Assembly: GCF_023217965.1 (NCBI RefSeq)
Contig: NZ_JALPSC010000002.1
Location: forward strand, 248,001-312,000
Source: Prevotella sp. E13-27
GTDB lineage: Bacteria; Bacteroidota; Bacteroidia; Bacteroidales; Bacteroidaceae
DNA length: 64,000 nt
Direction of reading: 5' to 3'
The position numbers and the translations under genes are program-made. Shown here in pieces: positions 1 to 7,831 of the stretch. Numbering within the stretch: position 1 is the first letter of the stretch; each line of letters begins with the position of its first letter. The notes beneath the pieces were generated by a model. The model saw nothing but the letters and a program-made list of their open reading frames with translations. It searched no databases and was not told the DNA's origin.

Positions 1-1
1 G

Positions 2-1090
2 GTCATTCCCGACAAGAAGGACATGGTCATTCGCACATTTGTTGACAGCATCACGGGCAGACTTGTCAGCAGCATGTCGCTGCGCCATAAGATTATGGTC
101 TATAAAGGCCATTCTGGCGAAGGTGATCTTCACGAGAGGGTGAACTTCGTGTGCGAAGACGATGGCAAGGCCTACTATTACGAGTTGCCCACGGCAAGCT
201 TCATGGACTATTGCTACACCAAGACTGGTGTGCCCACACTGGCTTACCTCGGCGATGTGGATACGGCTGTTGAGCAGCTTGTGGGAAAGCGCCTGGTAAC
301 AAAGTTTCCTAAATACAATGTCGATGTGAGTACCACAAGCTATGGCTACGAGAAAATCGATGTGCCAGTGGGCACTGAGGTTACTGTTGTGGCAGCCGGC
401 GTGGGAACACGTAACTATCCTGTTAAGCTTATCGTTGCCGACGATACAGGCCGTGAGTTCTTCCAGACGGTAGCCATCAGCTTCACCAATAGTGGCATGC
501 GCGACGATGAGTTCCTTGAGGAGGATAACCTCAAGCACACCTTCGACGGCTCTTTCGAACTGTTGGGCGATGTTGCCCATGATGAGCAGAAATATCAGAA
601 GTTCGTTGGCAACAACGTTATGACGCTCTATGAGACCACAATGGATAAGGGTGGTCAGCGTGTTACCGTGCCTCGCATGACCAGCTTCACCATCAGCGCT
701 ATGCATATTGTACGTGGCACTGAGAATAAAGTTAAGGTCGTTCTTGAGGCTAATGGCGAGAAATATGCCAAGGTCGTTACCTTCGCACGCGAGAATGTTG
801 CTGGCGACATAGCCGGCATGCGTGAAGACTATTATTATGATCTCTTTGCAAGCGGCAATGTGGGTAACATCAAAGGCGTGAGAAAAGAGAACCTCCCCGA
901 TATACGCCGTTCTATAATACGTGTGGGCTTCAACGAGGCCGAGGTTAAGCTGGCACTTGGTGAGCCTAACGGTAAGGGAAAGGCCAAGAAAGGCATGTAC
1001 ACCTGGGTGTATAACTCAAATATGAATAGAAAGAACTGTATCGTGTTCTTCAGCAGCAATACCAAGAAGGTTAAGTATGTGAGGAAGTAG
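2..1090 (+). CDS. Hypothetical protein, C-terminal part (5' end outside window)
   Basis: The reading frame is open to the window edge, so the first ATG at 23 is probably internal and the gene starts upstream. I do not recognise a family for the bulk of the protein, which looks beta-rich and built of similar modules. The last ~60 residues (G-x-N-E-A-E-V-x-x-A-L-G-E-P, then a Y-T-W-V-Y strand and a V-F-F strand) resemble the BamE/SmpA-OmlA-like fold often found at the end of Bacteroidetes envelope proteins. It ends 20 bp inside the 3' end of the convergent DUF2400 gene. An exported or surface role is only a guess because the N-terminus is missing. Confidence 0.6.
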   Translation, partial: VIPDKKDMVIRTFVDSITGRLVSSMSLRHKIMVYKGHSGEGDLHERVNFVCEDDGKAYYYELPTASFMDYCYTKTGVPTLAYLGDVDTAVEQLVGKRLVTKFPKYNVDVSTTSYGYEKIDVPVGTEVTVVAAGVGTRNYPVKLIVADDTGREFFQTVAISFTNSGMRDDEFLEEDNLKHTFDGSFELLGDVAHDEQKYQKFVGNNVMTLYETTMDKGGQRVTVPRMTSFTISAMHIVRGTENKVKVVLEANGEKYAKVVTFARENVAGDIAGMREDYYYDLFASGNVGNIKGVRKENLPDIRRSIIRVGFNEAEVKLALGEPNGKGKAKKGMYTWVYNSNMNRKNCIVFFSSNTKKVKYVRK

Positions 1091-1829
1091 CCTCATTCAC
1101 CCCGTAGCCGAAGAGCGCAAAGTCACCTTTCAAAGGATCATCTGGGAAAATCTTAGCGAGTTCTGCTGTCAGTCTGATGGCAGAACTCATGCTTGTTGTA
1201 CGGCTTTTGAGCAGTCCCATGCGCATCGACTGGTTCAGCACGTGGGTGTCCATAGGCATTATTATCGTGCGGCGGTCTATGAAGTCTGCCCATAGTCCGA
1301 TGTCAACGGGCGAGTCGCTTCTCACCATCCATCTAAGGAACATGCACACCCGTTTGCATGCCGACTGCGTGTCCTTGGGCACAACCACGCTTATGCCTTG
1401 TTGTGCGAAATAGTCGCATATGGCCTTTACTACCGACAGCCCGTCAGAGGCATGCTGGCGAACATAGCTGCCCAGTGTGCCGTGTTCTTTAAGCAGATGC
1501 TGGTAGGCGGTGAGAAAACTGTTCATCGTGTCGTTGTTGTATAGCCGGTAGAAGCATCTCGTGTCGCCCTCCTTGAACTGTTGGGCGAAGGCGCCTTTTA
1601 GAACCCACTCGTGAACGTTGCCTTCCGACCACTGTCTTATCAGCTCAATCTTTTTCATGAACTGCTGTCGGCTGCCGTAGCTCAGACATGAAGCAATGAA
1701 AGCCATAGCCTCTTGGTTCTCAGCACCGTTTACCTGATGCATGAACCATGAAGGGTCGCCGTCAAGAAAGTCTTTCGTTTCGTAACGGTTGGCGTGGCTT
1801 ATAAGCACTTCTCTGATGTTCTGTTCCAT
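1071..1829 (-). CDS. TIGR02757 / DUF2400 family protein
   Basis: A 252-residue protein matching the conserved Bacteroidetes family TIGR02757 (DUF2400): an N-terminal D-G-D-P-S-W-F-M-H motif, the stretch A-F-I-A-S-C-L-S-Y-G-S-R, and the late M-D-T-H-V block. The fold recalls helix-hairpin-helix DNA glycosylases, but no biochemical role is established to my knowledge. It lies 17 bp upstream of the ABC ATPase gene on the same strand order rsmA-ATPase-DUF2400, so it is probably the last gene of that operon. Length is normal for the family. Confidence 0.8.
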   Translation of the reverse strand: MEQNIREVLISHANRYETKDFLDGDPSWFMHQVNGAENQEAMAFIASCLSYGSRQQFMKKIELIRQWSEGNVHEWVLKGAFAQQFKEGDTRCFYRLYNNDTMNSFLTAYQHLLKEHGTLGSYVRQHASDGLSVVKAICDYFAQQGISVVVPKDTQSACKRVCMFLRWMVRSDSPVDIGLWADFIDRRTIIMPMDTHVLNQSMRMGLLKSRTTSMSSAIRLTAELAKIFPDDPLKGDFALFGYGVNEATSSHT

Positions 1830-1846
1830 TTCTTCTGTGGCTTTTT

Positions 1847-2632
1847 TTATTCTTTCCTCACATTTACCGTGAGCCCTTCGCGGTCAAATTCTATTCCGCT
1901 GCGCTCAACAAACTGGCTTAGCACACCCTCTGCGGCAAGCTCTTTGGCGGTGCCCACGTTCAGCCCATCCTTGTGCATCAGCCAGATGGTGTCAGCCACC
2001 TGCAATGCCAGCTCCAGATCGTGGGTTGACATGAAGATGGTCTTCTCCATCTCTCGTGCCAGCCTGCGCAACAGCTGCATCACCTCCACCTTCGATGGGA
2101 AGTCGAGAAATGCCGTCGGCTCGTCTAAAAATATAATAGGTGTCTGCTGTGCCAGCGCCTTTGCTATCATCACCTTCTGGCGCTCGCCGTCGCTTAGCGT
2201 GTCAATATATCGGCTGCTAAGCTCGCTGATGCCCACCTTCTCTATGCTGTCATCCACTATAGCGTAGTCCTCTGCCGAGAGCGTGCCCCAGAAGCCTGTG
2301 TAGGGCGAGCGTCCCAGCCCCACGAGCTCTCTTACGGTCATGTTTCTCACGTCGGGCTTCTCCGTGAGCACCACGCCTATTGTCTGGCTCAGCTGTTTGT
2401 CGTTATAGCTGTCTATCGGCTTTCCTAAGATGTCTATCCTGCCTTCTATTCTGGGCTGGAAAGCCGACAGCGTGCGCAGAAGTGTCGATTTGCCTATACC
2501 GTTGCTGCCTAACAGACATGTCAGCTCACCCTGCATGATGCTCGCCGACAGGTTCCGCTGCACTATGCGGGTGTTGCGCTTCGTGTCGTAGCCTATTGAC
2601 AGACCGTCAATTTTTATTGATGGAGTAGTCAT
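1847..2632 (-). CDS. ABC transporter ATP-binding protein, FecE/BtuD type
   Basis: Cytoplasmic ATPase subunit of a metal-chelate or cobalamin importer. Walker A G-S-N-G-I-G-K-S-T lies at residues 42-50, the signature L-S-D-G-E at 146-150, Walker B I-I-F-L-D-E at 167-171 and the switch histidine S-T-H-D around 204. The V-R-E-L-V-G-L-G-R-x-P-Y segment is typical of FecE/FhuC/HmuV/BtuD proteins. The start is ATG at 2632 (an in-frame ATG at 2641 is an alternative); either overlaps the end of rsmA. No permease or binding-protein gene is adjacent, so the substrate cannot be told from context. Confidence 0.85.
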   Translation of the reverse strand: MTTPSIKIDGLSIGYDTKRNTRIVQRNLSASIMQGELTCLLGSNGIGKSTLLRTLSAFQPRIEGRIDILGKPIDSYNDKQLSQTIGVVLTEKPDVRNMTVRELVGLGRSPYTGFWGTLSAEDYAIVDDSIEKVGISELSSRYIDTLSDGERQKVMIAKALAQQTPIIFLDEPTAFLDFPSKVEVMQLLRRLAREMEKTIFMSTHDLELALQVADTIWLMHKDGLNVGTAKELAAEGVLSQFVERSGIEFDREGLTVNVRKE

Positions 2633-3407
2633 GTTCCACATAGTTTGTCAGCTCCACGAACTGCTCTATTGTCAGCTGTTCAGGTCGCAGTGTGAGCATG
2701 TCCGCATGTTCTGTGAAGATGGCTGCGTCGGCAGGCAGCATCTGTTTCAGCGATACGCGTAGCATCTTCCTTCGCTGGTTGAACGTGGTCTTCACCACCT
2801 GTTTGAACAGCTGCTCGTTGCAGTCCAGCTTCTGCACCTTGTTGCGTGTCATGCGTATCACCGCGCTCTGCACCTTTGGCGGTGGATTGAACACGTCGGG
2901 TTCCACGGTGAAGAGATACTCCACGTCGTACCACGCCTGTATCAGTACCGACAGAATGCCATACTGCTTGTTGCCTGGCTTGCTCGCCATTCTCAGCGCC
3001 ACCTCGCGTTGTATCATGCCCGTGCAGCAGGGAATGAGGTCGCGGTTGTCAAGCATCTTGAAGAATATCTGCGATGATATGTCGTATGGGTAGTTGCCTG
3101 TTAGAACGAACTGTCCTCCGTCGAACAGCGTGCGCAGATCCATTCGCAGGAAGTCGTCGCCTATGATATTGTCGCGCAGTCGTGGGAAGTTCTCGTTCAG
3201 ATAGTCCACCGACTCGCGGTCTATCTCCACCACTCGCAGTGGTCGTGGCTTCTCCACCAGATATTGTGTCATCACGCCCATGCCTGGACCAACCTCCAGC
3301 ACCGGTATGTCGGGGCAAGCGTCCACTGTGTCCGCTATTCTCTTCGCTATTGACAGGTCGGTCAGAAAGTGCTGACCGAGGTTCTTCTTTGGTCTAACTT
3401 GTTTCAT
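2607..3407 (-). CDS. rsmA: 16S rRNA (adenine1518/1519-N6)-dimethyltransferase
   Basis: RsmA/KsgA dimethylates two adjacent adenines near the 3' end of 16S rRNA during small-subunit assembly. The 266-residue protein shows the N-terminal K-K-N-L-G-Q-H-F-L-T-D signature, the SAM-binding E-V-G-P-G-M-G-V-M-T loop near residue 40, and the catalytic N-Y-P-Y motif (N-x-P-Y) near residue 104, followed by the C-terminal domain with F-N-Q-R-R-K. The 3' end overlaps the ABC ATPase gene, implying cotranscription. Upstream lie two copies of a promoter; the nearer one puts the transcript start almost on the ATG. Confidence 0.95.
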   Translation of the reverse strand: MKQVRPKKNLGQHFLTDLSIAKRIADTVDACPDIPVLEVGPGMGVMTQYLVEKPRPLRVVEIDRESVDYLNENFPRLRDNIIGDDFLRMDLRTLFDGGQFVLTGNYPYDISSQIFFKMLDNRDLIPCCTGMIQREVALRMASKPGNKQYGILSVLIQAWYDVEYLFTVEPDVFNPPPKVQSAVIRMTRNKVQKLDCNEQLFKQVVKTTFNQRRKMLRVSLKQMLPADAAIFTEHADMLTLRPEQLTIEQFVELTNYVEHDYSINKN

Positions 3408-3412
3408 GGGTA

Positions 3413-3504
3413 CAAAGTTACATAAAAACGAGAGAAGAGCGAAAGAAAAGTTTATTTTTCTTTCCTATTCCGAGTGCTAAGTAACTTCGACGGAGTCAAA
3501 GTTA
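3413..3504 (-). promoter_or_regulatory. Duplicated rsmA promoter region
   Basis: Reading the minus strand, TAACTTTG (the Bacteroidetes -7 element) occurs at 3413-3420 and again at 3497-3504. Each is preceded by a similar purine/pyrimidine tract, so the whole ~60-bp promoter looks like an imperfect tandem duplication (about 3413-3475 and 3497-3558). The proximal copy ends only 5 bp before the rsmA ATG. Confidence 0.6.
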
Positions 3505-3669
3505 CATAAAGTCGAGCGAATTACAAAAGGAAAGCGAGCTTTTCTTTTTATTTCCGAGACAAAGCACTTCTTGCGTCCCTTTGGTAGCAAGCATCACCCT
3601 TCTGGATGCCGAGCGCATCGGAGCTATGGGCACTGGAGAGCCTTATAGAGGAAGTGTGATTCATCGAAT

Positions 3670-3815
3670 TATTCCAATTCCAATTATTCCAATTAAAAAA
3701 AGAGGGGCATGTATTCTGTGTTATATTATATAACTAATTGATATATAGATATTTATATATATAATAAAGAAAAAGCATACCCTCAAAATAAAACTGGAAT
3801 AACTGGAATTGGAAT
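3670..3815. repeat. AT-rich inverted-repeat element A
   Basis: Left arm 3670-3694 and right arm 3792-3815/16 are inverted copies that match in about 23 of 25 positions; each arm is itself made of iterated ATTCCAATT/ATTCCAGTT units. The 97-bp interior is very AT-rich with runs of alternating T and A. The remainder of the 925-bp gap 3408-4332 holds the rsmA promoters, a decayed gene fragment at 3866-4212 and the promoter of the TPR gene. The layout parallels elements at 46097-46291 and 55930-56044. Confidence 0.75.
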
Positions 3816-3865
3816 AGATAGTAACATTAACAACATTATTATTTCATCTAAAAAGCTTATAATCA

Positions 3866-4212
3866 ATGAGATACAACATAACAACAAACAAGGCACCCGA
3901 GATGCCTAACCTCGGAAAAGGTACAGAATGTATCAAATAATTGCTCTCACAGGCCTCAAAAGATATGTACGAACCCCTAGTTCTGATGTTTTTCCCTCAT
4001 TTGTCGCACATAACTTCGACACAAAATTTCAGCATCATAACCTCATTCGGTAGGAAAAGTGCGCGATAATGGGTAATCTGATATTAAAAAGTGGAGATAA
4101 CAAGGGTCAATTGACCGATTTGGCTAAGGCTATCTGTCATTATTACAGAAGCGTTTGGCTTAAACACTCGGAGCGTTCTTACCAAACGCTTCGGGAGATT
4201 GGTAAGAAGTGA
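3866..4212 (+). pseudogene. Decayed DUF3987-type helicase fragment (relic)
   Basis: Conceptual reading from ATG 3866 gives a 24-residue start rich in R-Y-N-I-T-T and A-P-E-M-P-N-L-G-K-G, an in-frame stop at 3938-3940, then in the same frame L-L-S-Q-A-S-K-D-M-Y-E-P-L-V-L-M-F-F-P, a stop at 4067-4069, and after a frameshift a segment with L-K-S-G-D-N-K-G-Q-L-T and A-K-A-I-C. From memory, this order (M-Y-E-P-L-V..M-F-F-P, then a Walker-A-like S-G-x-N-K-G-Q-L-T) matches the central part of Bacteroidales DUF3987/primase-helicase proteins. Two stops, one frameshift and loss of both ends make it non-functional. Family assignment is recognition only. Confidence 0.5.
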
Positions 4213-4273
4213 GAGGTAAGAGAAAAGCCTGAAGTCAAAAAGTCTATAAAGAGTTTCAAAAAAATGGAAGATA

Positions 4274-4305
4274 TTTGTGGGAAAGGGGATTTCTTCGTAC
4301 CTTCG
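4274..4305 (+). promoter_or_regulatory. Promoter of TPR gene
   Basis: TTTG at 4274-4277, 20 bp, then TACCTTCG at 4298-4305. Its position rules out translation starts upstream of about 4312 and supports ATG 4333 or 4348. Confidence 0.6.
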
Positions 4306-4332
4306 CGAAAAACTTGTTGGCAACGAAGAAGA

Positions 4333-5025
4333 ATGACTGTTTCGAATATGATAAAAAGACTGGTGTTGCTGGTGTTGCTGGTGCTGGCCGTTAGCACTAC
4401 TATGCAGGCGCAGACCGCCAGCGAGTGGCGCGACTCACTGGCAGAGCTTAACCGACAGATAAGGCAATGGCCTACGTCGGTTGACCTGCGACTGAAGAAG
4501 GCGGCGGTGAACATTGAGCTGGGGCAGTGGGAGTATGCCATCGATGAGTATAGCAAGGTGCTGGAAATGGACTCCCGCAATCTGGCGGCACTTTATTTCA
4601 GGGCTTATGCCAACAGTAACCTGAGGCATTATGACCTGTCGATGCGTGACTATGAGGCTTTCCTGGCTGTGGTGCCGAAGCATTTCGAGGCACAGCTGGG
4701 ACTGGCAATGGTGAAGAGGAAGATGGGACGCAGGAACGACGCGCTCGACGAGCTGAACAGGCTGGTGCAGCTGTTTCCTGACTCTACTATGGCTTATGCC
4801 TCACGCGCCAGCTATGAGGCTGAACTGCAGCAATGGGAGGTGGCGCTGTATGACTGGGACGAGGCTATGAAGCGAGATCCGAAGAACGTGGACTTCCTGG
4901 TGTCGAAGGTTGACATACTGCTGCGACTGAAACGATATGACGAGGCATGGGCGTTGCTGCAGGACGCAATGAAGAGGGGAGTGCCACGATCGGCGCTGAA
5001 AGAATGGATTGACAGGTGTAAATGA
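4333..5025 (+). CDS. Exported tetratricopeptide-repeat protein
   Basis: A ~230-residue protein with an N-terminal hydrophobic signal segment (M-I-K-R-L-V-L-L-V-L-L-V-L-A, cleavage likely after T-M-Q-A-Q) followed by five or six TPR units recognised by the recurring W-x-x-A-x-x-x-Y-x-x-A-L and Y-x-R-A/A-Y-x-x-A patterns. TPR proteins of this type act as periplasmic or outer-membrane scaffolds; the partner is unknown. The start at 4333 follows a purine-rich GAAGAAGA; ATG 4348 is an alternative. Transcribed alone from its own promoter. Confidence 0.75.
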   Translation: MTVSNMIKRLVLLVLLVLAVSTTMQAQTASEWRDSLAELNRQIRQWPTSVDLRLKKAAVNIELGQWEYAIDEYSKVLEMDSRNLAALYFRAYANSNLRHYDLSMRDYEAFLAVVPKHFEAQLGLAMVKRKMGRRNDALDELNRLVQLFPDSTMAYASRASYEAELQQWEVALYDWDEAMKRDPKNVDFLVSKVDILLRLKRYDEAWALLQDAMKRGVPRSALKEWIDRCK

Positions 5026-5129
5026 TAAAAACAGTCAAGGAGTTAGAGGAAGAGGAATAAAAAAGCATAAAAAAAGTTAATAGTGGGAGAAAACTACTGG
5101 CTTGCAGGTGCAAACTCACTTCTTTTTAG

Positions 5130-5137
5130 TACCTTTG
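5130..5137 (+). promoter_or_regulatory. Promoter -7 element of rplU-rpmA
   Basis: TACCTTTG followed by a ~90-nt 5' leader before the rplU ATG. The leader contains GTGTACGGACGTACGCCGCC, which can fold on itself (TACG-GACG-TACG), so autogenous control by L21 is possible but not shown. Confidence 0.6.
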
Positions 5138-5228
5138 CAGCCCGAAATGAGTCCGTGGAGGCTGGGTGAAGTGTGTACGGACGTACGCCGCCTTACGGAA
5201 AAAACCCTATTTACAAACAAAACAAACA

Positions 5229-5546
5229 ATGTACGCAATTGTAGAAATTCAGGGTCAGCAGTTCAAGGCTGAAGAGGGCAAGAAGCTCTTCGTGCACCAC
5301 ATGAAAGACGTGGAGGCAGGCAAGACTGTTGAGTTTGACAAGGTGCTGCTCGTAGATGCCGACGGCGCTGTCAAGGTTGGCGCACCCACCGTAGCTGGTG
5401 CAAAAGTAGTAGTAGAAGTAGTGAACCCAATGGTTAAGGGCGACAAGGTCATCGTCTTCAAGATGAAGCGTCGTAAGGACTCACGCAAGCGCAATGGTCA
5501 CCGTGAGCAGTTCACTCAGGTAGAAGTTAAACAGGTAATCGCTTAA
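5229..5546 (+). CDS. rplU: 50S ribosomal protein L21
   Basis: 105 residues beginning [12 protein letters not shown], the typical L21 start, with the conserved K-R-R-K-x-S-R-K-x-x-G-H-R motif near the C-terminus that contacts 23S rRNA. The start is fixed by homology; an upstream in-frame ATG at 5166 would add residues unlike L21. The gene is 19 bp upstream of rpmA, the usual L21-L27 pair. Confidence 0.97.
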   Translation: MYAIVEIQGQQFKAEEGKKLFVHHMKDVEAGKTVEFDKVLLVDADGAVKVGAPTVAGAKVVVEVVNPMVKGDKVIVFKMKRRKDSRKRNGHREQFTQVEVKQVIA

Positions 5547-5565
5547 AACGTAGGAGGAACAAGAA

Positions 5566-5829
5566 ATGGCACATAAAAAAGGTGTAGGTAGTTCTAAGAA
5601 CGGCCGCGAGAGTGCAGCTCAGCGACTCGGCGTGAAGATCTGGGGTGGACAGAAGGTACAGGCTGGTAACATTATCGTTCGTCAGCGCGGTACACATCAC
5701 AATCCAGGCAACGGCGTAGGTATAGGTAAGGACGACACTCTGTTTGCCCTCATTGACGGCACAGTGAACTTCCATAAGGGAAAGTTCAATAAGAGCGTTG
5801 TTTCAGTAATTCCTGAAGCCGAAGCTTAA
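5566..5829 (+). CDS. rpmA: 50S ribosomal protein L27
   Basis: 87 residues with the classic N-terminus [16 protein letters not shown], whose tail reaches the peptidyl-transferase centre, and the R-Q-R-G-T-x-x-H-P/N-G block. There is no cleavable N-terminal extension of the Firmicutes type. Preceded by AGGAGG-like GTAGGAGGAAC, an unusually strong Shine-Dalgarno for this genome. Followed by a strong terminator. Confidence 0.97.
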   Translation: MAHKKGVGSSKNGRESAAQRLGVKIWGGQKVQAGNIIVRQRGTHHNPGNGVGIGKDDTLFALIDGTVNFHKGKFNKSVVSVIPEAEA

Positions 5830-5872
5830 ACTTACAAACAAACAACTTATTCCAAACAAACAACAGAAATAA

Positions 5873-5913
5873 CCCTGACTTCTCAATGAGGAGTCAGGGC
5901 TTCTGCTTTTTTT
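5873..5913 (+). terminator. Rho-independent terminator after rpmA
   Basis: Perfect 8-bp stem CCCTGACT/AGTCAGGG (5873-5880 and 5892-5899) followed by CTTCTGC and a run of seven T. Confidence 0.85.
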
Positions 5914-6011
5914 GACTATAGAGGTTTTGACTATAGAGGTTTTGACTATAGACTTTAGACTTTATGCTTTTCTCTCACCTCTTACCTCTTACCTCTCACC
6001 TCTCACCTCTA
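5914..6011. repeat. Intergenic microsatellite-like repeats
   Basis: Three tandem copies of a 15-bp unit based on TTGACTATAGAGGTT, then about six decayed copies of CACCTCT(T/A)AC. The second motif recurs on either strand at gene ends around 4207, 8455, 40790 and 59567. Confidence 0.7.
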
Positions 6012-6944
6012 ACTAAGCAGTATTCCGAGGGTGACGGTGAGGCCGTAGATGAAGATGTTGCGGGCTGTGGCACCAAGGCACTCGTTGAGCTGACGACCCT
6101 TCCAGATGCGCTTCATCTTACGCCAGGTGAAGACATGAAGTACGAGGTAGAGTAGGGGAAGTACCGATGCCAGCCAGTGACCATAGGCGATAAAGATGGT
6201 GCCCATGAAACAGGGCACTATGCCCACGGCGAGATAGAGGCGGATGGTGGCCTTCTCGCCAATCTTAAGGACGAGTGTCTGCTTGCCTGCCACACGGTCT
6301 GTGTCGCGGTCGCGGAAGTTGTTGACCAGCAGCAGCGCATCGATGACAATGCCACAGGCTACTGACGCGATGAGCACCTCTGGCGTGAATGTGTGAAGCT
6401 GTACGTAGTAGGTGATGCTCACTGGCACTATGCCGAAGAATACTAACACGAGGACATCGCCCATGCCGATATAGGACAGATGGGTGGTGTAGAGAAAGCA
6501 GAACAGCACACAGAGAATGCCGATGAGTATCATCTCCAGTCCGCCATAGACGATGAGCGGCAGGCCGATGAAACACGACGCGCAGGTGGTGATGGCAATT
6601 GCATGCTTCATGGCGTTGGGCGTTACCCATCCCTGGGTGCAGGCTCGCTCAGGACCTAAGCGCGTCTCTCTGTCGTCGGTACCTTTTACGTAGTCGAAGA
6701 AATCGTTGATGAAGTTGGCATCAATCTGCATGGCCATGGCGAAAAGAAGACACAGACAGGCGGCTGTCCAGTCGAACGGAGCTCCGAAATAGTGCTGTGC
6801 ATCGCGATAGGCAAGGGCCAGACCAATCATCACGGGAACGGCTGCGCCCGTGAGTGTCTTAGGGCGTGCTGCCAGTATCCATGCCTTTAGGGAGTTGAGC
6901 TTCACATCGCTGGTGGACGTGGAGCTGTTGTTGCTGTCGTTCAT
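6009..6944 (-). CDS. menA: 1,4-dihydroxy-2-naphthoate polyprenyltransferase
   Basis: Integral membrane UbiA-family enzyme that attaches the isoprenoid tail to DHNA in menaquinone synthesis. The first Asp-rich motif N-D-F-F-D-Y-V-K-G-T-D-D (residues ~80-91) and the second N-N-F-R-D-R-D-T-D (~205) bind prenyl diphosphate through Mg2+. About nine hydrophobic helices are visible in 311 residues. The N-terminal ~17 residues are serine/asparagine-rich and variable. Menaquinone is the electron acceptor of the Nqr complex encoded at 30-36 kb. No other men genes are adjacent. Confidence 0.93.
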   Translation of the reverse strand: MNDSNNSSTSTSDVKLNSLKAWILAARPKTLTGAAVPVMIGLALAYRDAQHYFGAPFDWTAACLCLLFAMAMQIDANFINDFFDYVKGTDDRETRLGPERACTQGWVTPNAMKHAIAITTCASCFIGLPLIVYGGLEMILIGILCVLFCFLYTTHLSYIGMGDVLVLVFFGIVPVSITYYVQLHTFTPEVLIASVACGIVIDALLLVNNFRDRDTDRVAGKQTLVLKIGEKATIRLYLAVGIVPCFMGTIFIAYGHWLASVLPLLYLVLHVFTWRKMKRIWKGRQLNECLGATARNIFIYGLTVTLGILLS

Positions 6945-6968
6945 AGAAGAAAAGCTGATCTTTTGCTG

Positions 6969-7697
6969 TTACTCAATGACGGTCATGCGCATCTCGATAT
7001 CGTCAAGGGGACGGTCGGCGCGTCCTGTGGCTGTGCCCTGAATCATCTCGACAACATCGAGACCTTCTTCCACTTCGCCAAAAACGGTATATTGGCCGTC
7101 GAGATGTGGAGTGCCGCCAACGGTGGAGTAGAGCTTTAGTTGAGCCTCGCTCATGCCGTCGTTGCCAGCCTGCTTCTCTGCCTCGGCTACAAGCTTGTCC
7201 TGAAGCTCCTGCAGACCGGCACGGTTGCGGTCGCGGCGCATCTGCATGATCTCGTCACGATGTTGGGCGGCCAGCTGATTGAATATGCCCTGGACACGCT
7301 GCATCCTAAGTTGCTTAGAGAACTGGCGCAGCTGACCTTCGTTATAGACCTGTCCCCAGACGATGTAGAACTGTGAGCCGCTGCTTCTGCGCTCAGGGTT
7401 CACCTCGTCGCCCTGGCGTGCTGCTGCCAAGGCGCCACGCTTGTGGTAAAGGCCGTCCTTAATCTCGGCCTCAAGGGTATAGTCTGGGCCGCCTACGCCA
7501 AGCATCTTGCCTGCTGGTGCTTCTTTTGAGTCGGGGTCGCCGCCCTGAATCATGAAGTCTTTTATAACACGGTGGAAGAGCGTGCCGTCGTAATAGCCTT
7601 CTTTTGCAAGTTTGAGGAAATTATCGCGATGGATGGGTGTCTCATCGTAGAGGCGCACAACGATGTCGCCAAGCATGGTTTGTATCTTTACTCTCAT
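6969..7697 (-). CDS. Cyclophilin-type peptidyl-prolyl cis-trans isomerase
   Basis: 242 residues with cyclophilin motifs F-H-R-V-I-K-D-F-M-I-Q-G-G-D (catalytic Arg in F-H-R-V), G-S-Q-F-Y-I and L-D-G-Q-Y-T-V-F-G. Between G-S-Q-F-Y-I-V-W-G and the H-L-D-G segment there is a ~75-residue, highly charged, helical insertion (R/Q/E-rich) absent from compact cyclophilins. No signal peptide is evident, so it is probably cytoplasmic. It lies 24 bp upstream of menA on the same strand. Start ATG 7697 follows the promoter at 7730-7737. Confidence 0.9.
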   Translation of the reverse strand: MRVKIQTMLGDIVVRLYDETPIHRDNFLKLAKEGYYDGTLFHRVIKDFMIQGGDPDSKEAPAGKMLGVGGPDYTLEAEIKDGLYHKRGALAAARQGDEVNPERRSSGSQFYIVWGQVYNEGQLRQFSKQLRMQRVQGIFNQLAAQHRDEIMQMRRDRNRAGLQELQDKLVAEAEKQAGNDGMSEAQLKLYSTVGGTPHLDGQYTVFGEVEEGLDVVEMIQGTATGRADRPLDDIEMRMTVIE

Positions 7698-7729
7698 GTC
7701 TTATTATATTAATGTGTAAATGTTTGGTG

Positions 7730-7799
7730 CAAAAGTACTAATTATCGGGCAAATTCGTGTAGGATTATGTGTGGAATTGAAAATAATTAGTTAATTTTG
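7730..7799. promoter_or_regulatory. Divergent promoters between cyclophilin and HD genes
   Basis: Minus-strand TACTTTTG at 7730-7737 serves the cyclophilin-menA pair. Plus-strand TAATTTTG at 7792-7799 serves the HD-domain gene. The -33 boxes are weak. Confidence 0.5.
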
Positions 7800-7831
7800 C
7801 AGGCATAACCTCATAAATAATAGCCATTGCC

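Noticed and set aside
3049-3318. Open frames on either strand within rsmA
   Set aside because: They lack recognisable motifs, and rsmA motifs are intact across this stretch.
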